Assembly (NCBI RefSeq): GCF_017916505.1
Contig: NZ_JAFMSZ010000001.1
Location: 1,302,001 to 1,366,000, forward strand
DNA length: 64,000 bases
Reading direction: 5' to 3'
Source: Naasia sp. SYSU D00057
GTDB taxonomy: Bacteria > Actinomycetota > Actinomycetes > Actinomycetales > Microbacteriaceae
Shown: piece after piece, positions 32,818 to 40,872 of the stretch
How positions within the stretch are numbered: the stretch's first letter is position 1
Layout of the letters: every line of letters begins with the position of its first letter
Translations under genes and position numbers: made by a program
The notes under the pieces: model-generated
The model's input: only the letters and a program-made list of their open reading frames with translations
Databases searched by the model: none
What the model was told of the DNA's origin: nothing

Positions 32818-34134
32818 ATGGTGCTGTCCAGGAAACGAGCAATAGCCGGTGTCGCGCTCGCCGCGATCTCCGCGATCGCGCTCAGCGCGTGCGGCTCCAG
32901 CGGGCCCGGCCAGAGTGCCGGCGGCGGAGCCTCCGGCGACGGAGCCTCCGCGTGGGCCCTCACGGGAGGCGTGCACGAGGTCATGTGGAAGGAGTCCTTC
33001 GAGAACTGGAACAAGGACAACCCCGACCAGGAGATCGCCGTCGAGTGGTTCGCCAACGACCCCTACAAGGAGAAGATCCGCACGGCCATGGGCGCCGGCA
33101 CCGGCCCGAGCCTCGTGTTCGGCTGGGGTGGCGGCACCCTGAAGGAGTACGTCGACACGGGCAAGGTCGTCTCGCTCGAGGGTGAGGTCGACGAGCTCCT
33201 CGACCGGCTCATCCCGTCGATCGTCGACGGGGGCCGGGTCGACGGCGAGCTCTACGCGGTGCCGCAGTCGCAGACCCAGCCCGAGCTCATCTACTACAAC
33301 AAGGACCTGTTCGACCAGATCGGGGCGGAGCCGCCCACGACCTGGGAGGAGACCATGGCCCTCGTTCCGCAGTTCAAGGAGGCCGGCATCGCGCCGTTCT
33401 CCCTGGCCGGCGCATCCAAGTGGCCCGAGCTGCTGTGGCTGCAGTACCTCACCGACCGGATCGGCGGCGCCGAGCCGTTCGCGAAGGTCGCCGCGGGCGA
33501 GGCCGACGCGTGGTCCGACCCGGCGTTCGCCGAGGCGCTCACCAAGATCCAGGACCTCGTCAAGGCCGGCGGCTTCGCCGAGGGCTTCGGCACGGTCGTC
33601 GCCGACGCGAACGCGGACGCCGCGCTCGTGCACACCGGTCAGGCCGCGATGCTCCTCCAGGGCAGCTGGGTCTTCTCGAGCTTCGCGCAGGACGCGCCCG
33701 AGTTCGTCGAGGGCGGCAAGCTCGGCTTCATCCCGTTCCCGACCGTCGAGGGCGGCACGGGCGACCCGGCCAACGTGGTCGGCAACCCGTCGAACTACTG
33801 GTACCTCAACGCGTCCGCGTCCGACGAGGCGAAGGAGGCCGCGATCACCTACCTCAACGAGCGCGTCTTCAACGACGAGTACACGAAGACGCTCATCGAC
33901 GGTGGCGGCGTGCCGCCGGTGAAGGGCATCGAGAGCCAGCTCGACGACGCCCCGAACGGCGACTTCCTCCGCTTCGCGTACGACCTGGTGAACAACGCGC
34001 CCAACTTCACGCTCTCGTGGGACCAGGCGCTGCCCTCCGCGGCTGCTCAGGAGCTTCTGACCAACATGGACCAGATCTTCCTGCTGCAGATCACTCCCGA
34101 GGAGTTCGTCGCCAACATGAACGCGACCCTTTAG
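32818..34134 (+). CDS. CUT1 sugar ABC importer substrate-binding lipoprotein
   Basis: 438 aa. A lipoprotein signal ends at ALSACGS with Cys 25. The mature part is a family 1 extracellular solute-binding fold: EVMWKESFENWNKDNPD, then YAVPQSQTQPELIYYNKDLFDQIG and TTWEETMALV, and the later AAMLLQGSWVFSSF. These are hallmarks of oligosaccharide-binding proteins. It is the first gene of the set with two permeases. No ATPase gene accompanies them, so a shared MsmK/MsiK-type ATPase encoded elsewhere is expected. The neighbouring cytoplasmic GH5 suggests a beta-glucan or beta-mannan fragment as ligand. Confidence 0.9.
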   Translation: MVLSRKRAIAGVALAAISAIALSACGSSGPGQSAGGGASGDGASAWALTGGVHEVMWKESFENWNKDNPDQEIAVEWFANDPYKEKIRTAMGAGTGPSLVFGWGGGTLKEYVDTGKVVSLEGEVDELLDRLIPSIVDGGRVDGELYAVPQSQTQPELIYYNKDLFDQIGAEPPTTWEETMALVPQFKEAGIAPFSLAGASKWPELLWLQYLTDRIGGAEPFAKVAAGEADAWSDPAFAEALTKIQDLVKAGGFAEGFGTVVADANADAALVHTGQAAMLLQGSWVFSSFAQDAPEFVEGGKLGFIPFPTVEGGTGDPANVVGNPSNYWYLNASASDEAKEAAITYLNERVFNDEYTKTLIDGGGVPPVKGIESQLDDAPNGDFLRFAYDLVNNAPNFTLSWDQALPSAAAQELLTNMDQIFLLQITPEEFVANMNATL

Positions 34135-34140
34135 TCGGTC

Positions 34141-35112
34141 ATGACCACCGACATCGAAGCCGGCGCCGCGGTCTCCCGCGGCGCCGGCTCCGGCCTCCTC
34201 CCATCCTCGGGACGCGCCCGCCGCGCTCCCCGCCCCAACGGCGGGGGGCACGGCCCCAGCCTCCTGATGGCAGTGCCGGCACTCGCCTTCTTCGCGGCCT
34301 TCGCGATCATCCCGCTCGTCGGCGTCGTCATCCTCAGCCTCATGAACTGGGACGGCCTCGGCACGCCCACCTGGGCCGGGTTCGACAACTGGACCCGCAC
34401 CCTCGCCTCCCCCGAGACCCACAACGCCGCGTGGCTGAGCCTCGTGGTGATGATCGGCAACTGGGTGATCCAGGCGCCCCTCAGCCTGCTGATCGGCGTG
34501 TTCATCGCCGGGCACCAGCGCTACCGCGCGTTCCTCGCGGCGCTCTACTTCCTGCCGCTCGTCTTCTCGGCCGCGGCGACCGCGATCGCCTTCAAGGCGC
34601 TGCTCGATCCCAACTTCGGGCTCGGCGCGGCGCTCAAGATCCCGTTCCTCAAGCAGAACTGGCTCGGTGACCCGACGCTCGCGCTGGGCGTCGTGCTCTT
34701 CGTGATCGCGTGGACGTTCATCCCGTTCCACTCGCTGCTCTACCAGGCCGGCGCTCGGCAGATCCCGGCCTCGCTCTACGAGGCCGCCATGCTCGACGGG
34801 GCCTCGGGGTGGCAGCGCTTCTGGCAGATCACGATCCCCCAGCTGCGCTACACGATCATCACGTCGTCGACGCTGATGCTGGTCGGGTCGCTCACCTACT
34901 TCGACCTCATCTACGTGCTGACGCAGGGCGGCCCCGGCAACGCGACGCGCATCCTGCCGCTCGACATGTACCTGGTCGGCTTCCGCAGCTTCGACATGGG
35001 CCGCGCGAGCGTCATCGCCGTCATCCTCGTCGTGGTCGGCCTGACCCTGTCCCTCGCACTCAACCGAGCCAGCGGCGCCAACCGCATGGAGAGCCAGATG
35101 GAGGGCATGTGA
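34141..35112 (+). CDS. CUT1 sugar ABC importer permease 1
   Basis: 323 aa with six to seven membrane helices and a long basic N-terminal tail. The EAA loop reads YEAAMLDGASGWQRFWQITIP. ATG is only 6 bp after the binding-protein stop, so expression is coupled. The stop overlaps the next GTG by 4 bp. It forms the channel with the 35109 permease. Confidence 0.92.
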   Translation: MTTDIEAGAAVSRGAGSGLLPSSGRARRAPRPNGGGHGPSLLMAVPALAFFAAFAIIPLVGVVILSLMNWDGLGTPTWAGFDNWTRTLASPETHNAAWLSLVVMIGNWVIQAPLSLLIGVFIAGHQRYRAFLAALYFLPLVFSAAATAIAFKALLDPNFGLGAALKIPFLKQNWLGDPTLALGVVLFVIAWTFIPFHSLLYQAGARQIPASLYEAAMLDGASGWQRFWQITIPQLRYTIITSSTLMLVGSLTYFDLIYVLTQGGPGNATRILPLDMYLVGFRSFDMGRASVIAVILVVVGLTLSLALNRASGANRMESQMEGM

Positions 35113-35936
35113 GAACCGCACGCGCACGGCCGAACATTCTCGGCGGCATCCTCGGCTGGGTCTGGCTGGGCGTCATCGTCCTGCCGATCTACTACATCGT
35201 CCTCACCAGCCTGCGGGAGCAGTCCTCCTTCTACACGGAGAACCCCCTGCTGCCGCCGGCGGCACCGACGCTCGACTCGTACATCACCGTGCTGACGAGC
35301 GGTTTCCCGCTCTACTTCTTCAACAGCGTGGTGGTCACCGTCGCGTCGGTGGCGGTCATCCTCGTGATCTGCGTGATGGCGTCGTACTACATCGTGCGAT
35401 CGCGGTCGAAGAACGCGCAGCGCACCTTCTCGGTGATCCTGCTCGGACTCGCGATCCCGCTGCAGGCGACGATCATCCCCGTCTACTACATGATCACGCG
35501 GCTGAGTCTCTACGACAGCCTGCTCGCGCTGATCCTGCCCTCGATCGCGTTCGCGGTCCCGATCACCGTGCTGATCCTCGTCAACTTCATGCGGGACATC
35601 CCCGGTGAGCTCTTCGAGTCGATGCGCGTGGACGGCGGCGGGGACTGGCGGATGCTGTGGAGCCTCGTCGTTCCCCTCGCCCGTCCGGCGATCGTCACCG
35701 TGGCGATCTACGACGCGCTCAACGTGTGGAACGGCTTCCTGTTCCCGCTGGTGCTGACCCAGAGCGCCAACACGCGGGTGCTGCCCCTGTCGCTCTGGAC
35801 CTTCCAGGGCGAGTTCCAGATCAACATCCCGGCCGTCCTCGCGGCGGTCACCCTGTCCGCCCTGCCGATCGTGGTCCTCTACGTCGTGGGTCGCCGGCAG
35901 CTGATCTCCGGCCTGACCGCCGGATTCGGGAAGTAG
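35109..35936 (+). CDS. CUT1 sugar ABC importer permease 2
   Basis: 275 aa from GTG at 35109, overlapping the upstream stop by 4 bp. It has six helices. The EAA motif is FESMRVDGGGDWRMLWSLVVP. The C-terminus RRQLISGLTAGFGK is the standard end of CUT1 second permeases. A GC-rich hairpin follows, separating it from the SorC regulator on the same strand. Confidence 0.93.
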   Translation: MRTARARPNILGGILGWVWLGVIVLPIYYIVLTSLREQSSFYTENPLLPPAAPTLDSYITVLTSGFPLYFFNSVVVTVASVAVILVICVMASYYIVRSRSKNAQRTFSVILLGLAIPLQATIIPVYYMITRLSLYDSLLALILPSIAFAVPITVLILVNFMRDIPGELFESMRVDGGGDWRMLWSLVVPLARPAIVTVAIYDALNVWNGFLFPLVLTQSANTRVLPLSLWTFQGEFQINIPAVLAAVTLSALPIVVLYVVGRRQLISGLTAGFGK

Positions 35937-35938
35937 CC

Positions 35939-35980
35939 GGGTCGCCGCCTCGGGGGCTCCATACCCCGGGGCGGCGACCC
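35939..35980 (+). terminator. Hairpin terminator after the CUT1 importer
   Basis: Arms GGGTCGCCGCC (35939-35949) and GGCGGCGACCC (35970-35980) are perfect complements, with an inner CGGGG/CCCCG pair. There is no strong T run. Confidence 0.65.
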
Positions 35981-35983
35981 TCT

Positions 35984-36030
35984 CCGAGCGTCGCTCACCT
36001 GCGCCTGTGACGTAGGGTGGCGACGCTCGG
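35984..36030. promoter_or_regulatory. Inverted repeat flanking the SorC regulator promoter
   Basis: CCGAGCGTCGC (35984-35994) and GCGACGCTCGG (36020-36030) are perfect 11-bp arms. A -10-like TAGGGT (36013-36018) lies between them, about 70 bp before the regulator ATG. This could be an autoregulatory operator or a second hairpin. Confidence 0.4.
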
Positions 36031-36084
36031 CACAGTCGACGGCGGCAGCAGGCCGCCGGCTGCCCCCAGCAGAAGGATCGAGAG

Positions 36085-37092
36085 ATGACACGACGCGGAC
36101 GCCCTCCCCTGGGGCCCACCGAGGACGGCTCCGGCACGCGCCGCCTCTCGGAGCAGGAGGAGAGGTCGCTGGCGGGCACGGTCGCCGAGGCCTACTACCT
36201 CGAGGACCGCTCGATGGTCGACATCGCGGAGCGCCTCGGCATCACGCGGTTCCAGGTCGCGCGCCTCCTCCAGTTCGCCCGCTCGTCCGGCATCGTGTCG
36301 ATCGACGTGCGCCTTCCCGGCGGCGTCGACGAGCAGCTGAGCGAGCGGCTCCGCGACGCCCTCGGCATCGAGCGCGCGATCGTGCACGACGTCGTCGGCG
36401 ACAGCCCCCGCACCGAGATGGGGCGAGCGCTCGCGGAGCTGCTGCCCACCGTCGTGCAGCCGAGCGACGTCGTCGGCGTCACCTGGAGCCGCACCATCGT
36501 CGCCATGAGCGAGCACCTGAAGACGCTGCCGCCGTGCACGCTCGTGCAGCTCGCGGGCCACATCACGAGCGAGATCAGCTCCCCCGGCAGCGTCGAGGTC
36601 ATCCGCCGGCTCGCCGATGTCAGCGGCGGCCGGGCGTTCCCCATCTACGCGCCCCTCGTCGCCCCGGACGCCTACGTCGCGACGGCGCTGCGCGGCCAGC
36701 GCGACCTCGCCACCGCCTTCGAGTTCTATCCCCGGATCTCCGTGGCCGTCATCACCATCGGCGCCTGGCTGCCCGGCGAGTCCTCCATCTACGACACCGT
36801 CGGCGCCGCCGAGCAGGATCTCGGCCTGGAGCTCGGCGCTGTCGGCGAGATCAGCGGACGGCTGTTCGACGCCGAGGGCCGCACGGTGTCCGAGGTGCTC
36901 GACGACCGTGTGCTCGGCATCAGCCTCGACGAGCTGCGGAACGTCCCGAAGGTCGTGGCGAGCGTCTACGGCGCCGGACGCGCGGCGGCGACGCTCGCGG
37001 CCGCGCGCTCCGGGCTGTTCACGACGCTCATCGCCGATCGCGCTGTCGCGTCGGCCGTGCTCGAGCTCGCGGAGACCGCGCCCGTCGAGTGA
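36085..37092 (+). CDS. SorC/DeoR-type sugar-binding transcriptional regulator
   Basis: 335 aa. The helix-turn-helix is DRSMVDIAERLGITRFQVARLL. The SorC effector domain follows, with VVGVTWSRTIVAMSEHLK and NVPKVVASVYGAGRAAATLAA. AGAAGGATCGAGAG precedes the ATG. It stands between the CUT1 importer and the convergent dehydrogenase/GH5 operon and is the obvious candidate regulator of both. A motif common to their promoters supports this. Effector unknown, presumably a phosphorylated sugar. Confidence 0.92.
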   Translation: MTRRGRPPLGPTEDGSGTRRLSEQEERSLAGTVAEAYYLEDRSMVDIAERLGITRFQVARLLQFARSSGIVSIDVRLPGGVDEQLSERLRDALGIERAIVHDVVGDSPRTEMGRALAELLPTVVQPSDVVGVTWSRTIVAMSEHLKTLPPCTLVQLAGHITSEISSPGSVEVIRRLADVSGGRAFPIYAPLVAPDAYVATALRGQRDLATAFEFYPRISVAVITIGAWLPGESSIYDTVGAAEQDLGLELGAVGEISGRLFDAEGRTVSEVLDDRVLGISLDELRNVPKVVASVYGAGRAAATLAAARSGLFTTLIADRAVASAVLELAETAPVE

Positions 37093-37176
37093 CCGTGGCG
37101 GTCAGGGACGGGCGCTCGTCGGGCGCGCCCGACCGTCGGCCTGACGCGAGCGCTCCCCTGCCGCGGGCGTGACCGC

Positions 37177-37207
37177 GCCCCGGGCGGCGTTTGAACGCGC
37201 CCGGGGC
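37177..37207. terminator. Bidirectional terminator between SorC gene and dehydrogenase operon
   Basis: Arms GCCCCGGGC (37177-37185) and GCCCGGGGC (37199-37207) form a 9-bp GC stem between convergent genes. Confidence 0.6.
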
Positions 37208-37217
37208 ACGGGGTCCA

Positions 37218-38279
37218 TCAGGCGGAGGCGCCCGGCTGGACCAGCACCTTCAGCGCCGCGGGGTCGAGAGCGCCGTCGAGCGCCTCCACCACGCGATCGA
37301 GGGGGAAGCGCCCGGTCACGAGCGCGTCGAGGTCGACGCGGCCCGACGAAGCGAGCTCGATCGCGAGCGGCCAGGTGTTCGCGTAGCGGAACACGCCGGT
37401 CACCTCGAGCTCGCGGGCCTGGATGCGGGACACCGGCAGCAGGACGTCGTCCGCGCCCATGCCGACGAGGACGGCGCGGCCGCCCGGCTTGAGGGCGAGC
37501 AGGCCCGAGCGGACGGCCGGCTGCGCTCCAGAGGCATCGATGAACACGTCGACGTCCTTCGCGAACTCCGCCGGGTCCTCGGTGCGGGCGTCGAGCACGC
37601 GGTCCGCCCCGAAGCGGAGGGCAGCCTCGCGCCGCGTCTCGGCGATGTCGGACACGATCACCTCGCTGGCCCCGAATGCGCGGGCGACCTGCAGGATGAC
37701 GATGCCGATCGGGCCAGCGCCGGTGATGAGCACCCGGCTCCCCGGACCCGTGCGTGCCTTCTGGTTGGCCCAGATGCCCACCGAGAGCGGCTCGCAGAGC
37801 GCCGCCGCCTCGAAGGACATCGAGTCCGGGATCGGGTGCGCGTAGTCCGCCTCGATCACGGAGTACTGGGCGAATGCGCCGTCGATCGGCGGAGTCGCGT
37901 AGAACTCCATCGCCGGGCAGAGGTTGTAGGCGCCGCGCTTGCACTGCTCGCACACCCGGCAGGCCCGCTGGGGCTCGATCGAGACGCGCTCCCCCACCCG
38001 GTCGGCCGGCACGGCCGATCCGACCGCGACGATCGTGCCGGCGGCCTCGTGGCCGAGGATCATCGGAGCGTCGACCACGAAGTCGCCGATGCGGCCGTGC
38101 TGGTAGTAGTGCACGTCGGATCCGCACACGCCGACCGCGGCGACCTCGATGAGCACCTGGTTCGGCTCGAGCGACGGCACGGGTCGCTCCTCGAGCCGCA
38201 CCTCGCCCTGCTGGACGAGCACGCTCGCGCGCATGGACTCGGGCGCTGCGCTGCCTCCCGAAGATGCGGTGGTGGACAT
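37218..38279 (-). CDS. Zinc-dependent polyol/sorbitol dehydrogenase-like MDR enzyme
   Basis: 353 aa. Catalytic zinc ligands are C52 (VCGSD) and H77-E78 (GHE). All four structural-zinc Cys are present at 107, 110, 113 and 121. The nucleotide loop ITGAGPIGIVILQVA follows. The segment HYYQHGRIGDFVV is typical of sorbitol/xylitol/L-threonine-type dehydrogenases. Its ATG overlaps the GH5 stop by one base, so the two are translationally coupled. It probably oxidises a hydroxyl of the sugar released by the glycosidase; the substrate is undetermined. Confidence 0.88.
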   Translation of the reverse strand: MSTTASSGGSAAPESMRASVLVQQGEVRLEERPVPSLEPNQVLIEVAAVGVCGSDVHYYQHGRIGDFVVDAPMILGHEAAGTIVAVGSAVPADRVGERVSIEPQRACRVCEQCKRGAYNLCPAMEFYATPPIDGAFAQYSVIEADYAHPIPDSMSFEAAALCEPLSVGIWANQKARTGPGSRVLITGAGPIGIVILQVARAFGASEVIVSDIAETRREAALRFGADRVLDARTEDPAEFAKDVDVFIDASGAQPAVRSGLLALKPGGRAVLVGMGADDVLLPVSRIQARELEVTGVFRYANTWPLAIELASSGRVDLDALVTGRFPLDRVVEALDGALDPAALKVLVQPGASA

Positions 38280-39670
38280 CAGCCCTCCTTCAGCTGGGCG
38301 ACGAGACTGTCGCGGATCTGGCAGTTCTCGAACGAGAACGAGTCGGCGAGCGCGTCGAGCTCGCTGTCGTCGAGCCCCGTGAAGAGGCTCGCGTACTCCT
38401 CCGCCATGGGCTCGGCCACGATGATGTTGAGCAGCAGGCGGCGCACGAAGTGGAAGCGGCCGAACGGGTACGGGTCGAACTCGGGGAACTCCCGCTCGAT
38501 CAGCGCCTGCACCGGCTCCGAGACCTCGCGCGGGCCGATCTCATCGCTGCCCCAGGCGTCGGCGCCGAGCCGCACCTTCTTCGCGACGAAGTCGTCGAAG
38601 CGACGGCGGTAGGGGGTCTCGGGGCGCACGCCCACCATGCCCTGCCGGCCGAGGTCCTTGTACATCCAGGACTGCCAGCTGACGTTGTGGCGCGTGTAGA
38701 TCTCGAGCTGGTCGGCGAGGATCTGGCGGCGCTGGACGTCCTTCTCCTCGTCGTTGAAGTAGATCGGCGAGAACTCGCTGACCATGATCGGGGTGCCCGT
38801 GCGGCGGGCGTACTCGGAGCGCTCGAGGAACTTCTTCTCCACGTAGTCGCGGTCGATGTACACGCCGTCGGTCACGCCCGGGTAGGGGCCGCCGCGCCCG
38901 AAGCCGGCCGCCACGTAGTCGTGCACCGCGTAGACGATGCCCTCCTCCGTCGGCTCGTCCGGGAAGATGTCGAACTCGGTCGTGTACGTGTTGCCGTCGA
39001 GGAAGATGATGTGGTCGCGGTCGATGGCACGCACGGCGGCGACCGCCCTGTCGTAGAAGGGGCCGACCCGCTTGCGCGTCGCATCCGCGGGCTCGTTCAT
39101 GATGTTGTAGCCGCTGACCCAGGGGTTGCCCTTGTAGCGGTCGGCGATCGCCTCCCAGAGGTTCACCACGCGGTCCTGGAAGTGCGGGTGGTCCCAGAAG
39201 GTGTCGACGTGCGTCGGGTTGTCCGAGTGCCAGTCCTGGTTCTGGTAGCCCGGCAGCGCGTGCAGGTCGATCATCGAGTAGATGCCGTGAGCGGCGCACT
39301 GCTCGATCGCGCGGTCGATGTGCCGGAAGCCGTCCTCGAGGATCTCGAACGGCTTGGCGTCGCTCTCGAGGTGCCGGTAGTTGATGTTCAGCCGGACCGA
39401 GTTGAAGCCCTCGCGCGCGAGGAACGCGGCGTCCGCGTCGCCGAAGAACGAGGTGATCAGCCGCGCGAAGAATCGGTCGGCCTTGTCCTCGCCGATCGCC
39501 TTGCGCACGTTCGCCCGCATCAGCGACTCGTTGCCGGCGAACCCGGTGATGAAGTTCTCCATCAGCAGCCAGCCGCCGATGTTGGGGCCGCGGAGCCGGA
39601 CCTCCTGCCCGGACGCATCGACGAAGTCGGATCCTCGGATGGAGAGCGGGCGGGCGGGGGTATCGGCCAT
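38279..39670 (-). CDS. Cytoplasmic glycoside hydrolase family 5 enzyme
   Basis: 463 aa from ATG at 39670; ATG at 39682 is possible. The GH5 acid/base is E193 in SGYNIMNEP and the nucleophile is E299 in IMVSEFSP. RLRGPNIGGWLLMENFI and FNSVRLNINYRHLE are also GH5-like. There is no signal peptide or lipobox, so it acts in the cytoplasm, presumably on short beta-linked oligosaccharides brought in by the CUT1 importer. It is first in a two-gene operon with the polyol-type dehydrogenase, behind a TTGACA/TAGCCT promoter. Confidence 0.88.
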   Translation of the reverse strand: MADTPARPLSIRGSDFVDASGQEVRLRGPNIGGWLLMENFITGFAGNESLMRANVRKAIGEDKADRFFARLITSFFGDADAAFLAREGFNSVRLNINYRHLESDAKPFEILEDGFRHIDRAIEQCAAHGIYSMIDLHALPGYQNQDWHSDNPTHVDTFWDHPHFQDRVVNLWEAIADRYKGNPWVSGYNIMNEPADATRKRVGPFYDRAVAAVRAIDRDHIIFLDGNTYTTEFDIFPDEPTEEGIVYAVHDYVAAGFGRGGPYPGVTDGVYIDRDYVEKKFLERSEYARRTGTPIMVSEFSPIYFNDEEKDVQRRQILADQLEIYTRHNVSWQSWMYKDLGRQGMVGVRPETPYRRRFDDFVAKKVRLGADAWGSDEIGPREVSEPVQALIEREFPEFDPYPFGRFHFVRRLLLNIIVAEPMAEEYASLFTGLDDSELDALADSFSFENCQIRDSLVAQLKEG

Positions 39671-39721
39671 GAGCGTCCTCAAGCGTCGTTGCGTGGAGTC
39701 TCCGCGAGTGCGGCGCTTTCG

Positions 39722-39751
39722 AGGCTATGGGTGGCGGATCGGCAGTGTCAA
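39722..39751 (-). promoter_or_regulatory. Promoter of the GH5-dehydrogenase operon
   Basis: Reverse-strand -35 TTGACA (39746-39751), 18-bp spacer and -10 TAGCCT (39722-39727) lie about 50 bp before the GH5 start. Confidence 0.65.
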
Positions 39752-39755
39752 TGAT

Positions 39756-39789
39756 TGAGCGCACATGAGCGCAACATCTGAGGCAAATC
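39756..39789. promoter_or_regulatory. Shared motif, GH5 copy, with repeated TGAGCGCA
   Basis: TGAGCGCA occurs at 39756-39763 and again at 39766-39773, 10 bp apart. The second copy continues to GCAAATC (39783-39789), matching the CUT1 motif at 32739-32763. It is immediately upstream of the -35 box. Confidence 0.45.
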
Positions 39790-39820
39790 GTTGAACCTGT
39801 CGCCAACCAACGCAGCGGGC

Positions 39821-39905
39821 GTAACGATTTCAGGAGATTCGGTCCCGCCGCAGAGTCAGCATGCCGATCGCTGGCGTTCGCGGCCGGATCTCCTTGATTC
39901 GTTAC
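39821..39905. repeat. Palindromic repeat family B, copy 1 (85 bp)
   Basis: It begins GTAACGATTTCAGGAGAT and ends with the inverted ATCTCCTTGATTCGTTAC, with GCATGC-C-GATCG in the core. A homologous 86-bp copy is at 55142-55227. It is intergenic here, ending about 20 bp from the flavoprotein stop. Confidence 0.75.
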
Positions 39906-39927
39906 CGCGCGCCTGCGTCGGGAGGCG

Positions 39928-40872
39928 TCAGAGGCGGTCGCGGACCAGCGCGGCGGCGACCTTCGCGCCGGAGCCCGCCGCCACGATGAGCTGCTGCGGG
40001 CCGGGCGGGGTGGAGTCGCCGGCGGCGTAAAGGCCCGGCACGGAGGTGCGGCCCTCGCCGTCGACCACGAGGAGGCCGTCGTCGTCGACAGCGGCGTCCA
40101 GGCCGTCCAGGTACGCGAGCGCCGGTTCGTAGACCGGGCGAACGAAGCCGGCCGTGCGCGGGACGGTCTCGCCGTCCTCGAGCAGGATGCCGGTCATGCC
40201 GGAGCGGTCGCCCACCACATCGGCGACCGGGCGCCGCTCGACGCGGACGCCACGGCCGGCGAGCTCGCGCTCGTCCTGCTCCCCCACCGGGCCGAACACG
40301 ATGAGGTCGTCCGTCCAGCGGGAGAGCAGCCGCGCATGCTCGGCGAGGTCGTCGGTCTCGCCGATCAGCGCGAGGGGCTTGCCGCTCTCCTCGTAGCCGT
40401 CGCACATCACGCAGCTGTGCAAGGCGGTGCCGTAGAAGGCGCGGAGGGTCGGCAGGGCGGGCAGGCGCTCCACGAGGCCGCTCGTGACGACGACCGACAC
40501 GGCCGTGACGGAGCGGTCCGCACCGCCGCGGATGCCCTGCGCCTCGACGCGGAAGACCTCGCCCTCCCGGCTCACGCGCGTGACACGGGCGTTCTCGAAC
40601 TCGGCCTCCGGATACTGCTCGAGCTCCGCTCGGCCGAGCCGGCGCAGCTCGAGGGGCGAGATGCCGTCCCGAGTCGGATAGCCGTGCGAGTGCAGCGTCG
40701 CCGCGTTGCGGGGCCGGTTCGCGTCGAGCACGAGGGTGCGGTGGCGTGCACGCACGATGTTGAGCGCGGCGCCGAGCCCGGCCGGCCCGGCGCCGATCAC
40801 CACGACCGAGTAGTCGGCGGCCGGAGCGTCGGGATGCACCGCGTCGGCCGGAGTCGCGGGGGCGTCAGGCAT
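39928..40872 (-). CDS. Thioredoxin-reductase-like FAD/NAD(P) oxidoreductase
   Basis: 314 aa. FAD loop [15 protein letters not shown] is at about residues 23-37. The redox-active pair is C154-V-M-C157 in [10 protein letters not shown], a thioredoxin-reductase-type site. A C-terminal FAD segment [21 protein letters not shown] completes the fold. The canonical second GxGxxG NADPH loop is weak (LIGETDD), so it resembles ferredoxin- or small-molecule-linked relatives such as the dithiol oxidases. The ATG overlaps the gltX stop by 8 bp. Partner protein unknown. Confidence 0.82.
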   Translation of the reverse strand: MPDAPATPADAVHPDAPAADYSVVVIGAGPAGLGAALNIVRARHRTLVLDANRPRNAATLHSHGYPTRDGISPLELRRLGRAELEQYPEAEFENARVTRVSREGEVFRVEAQGIRGGADRSVTAVSVVVTSGLVERLPALPTLRAFYGTALHSCVMCDGYEESGKPLALIGETDDLAEHARLLSRWTDDLIVFGPVGEQDERELAGRGVRVERRPVADVVGDRSGMTGILLEDGETVPRTAGFVRPVYEPALAYLDGLDAAVDDDGLLVVDGEGRTSVPGLYAAGDSTPPGPQQLIVAAGSGAKVAAALVRDRL

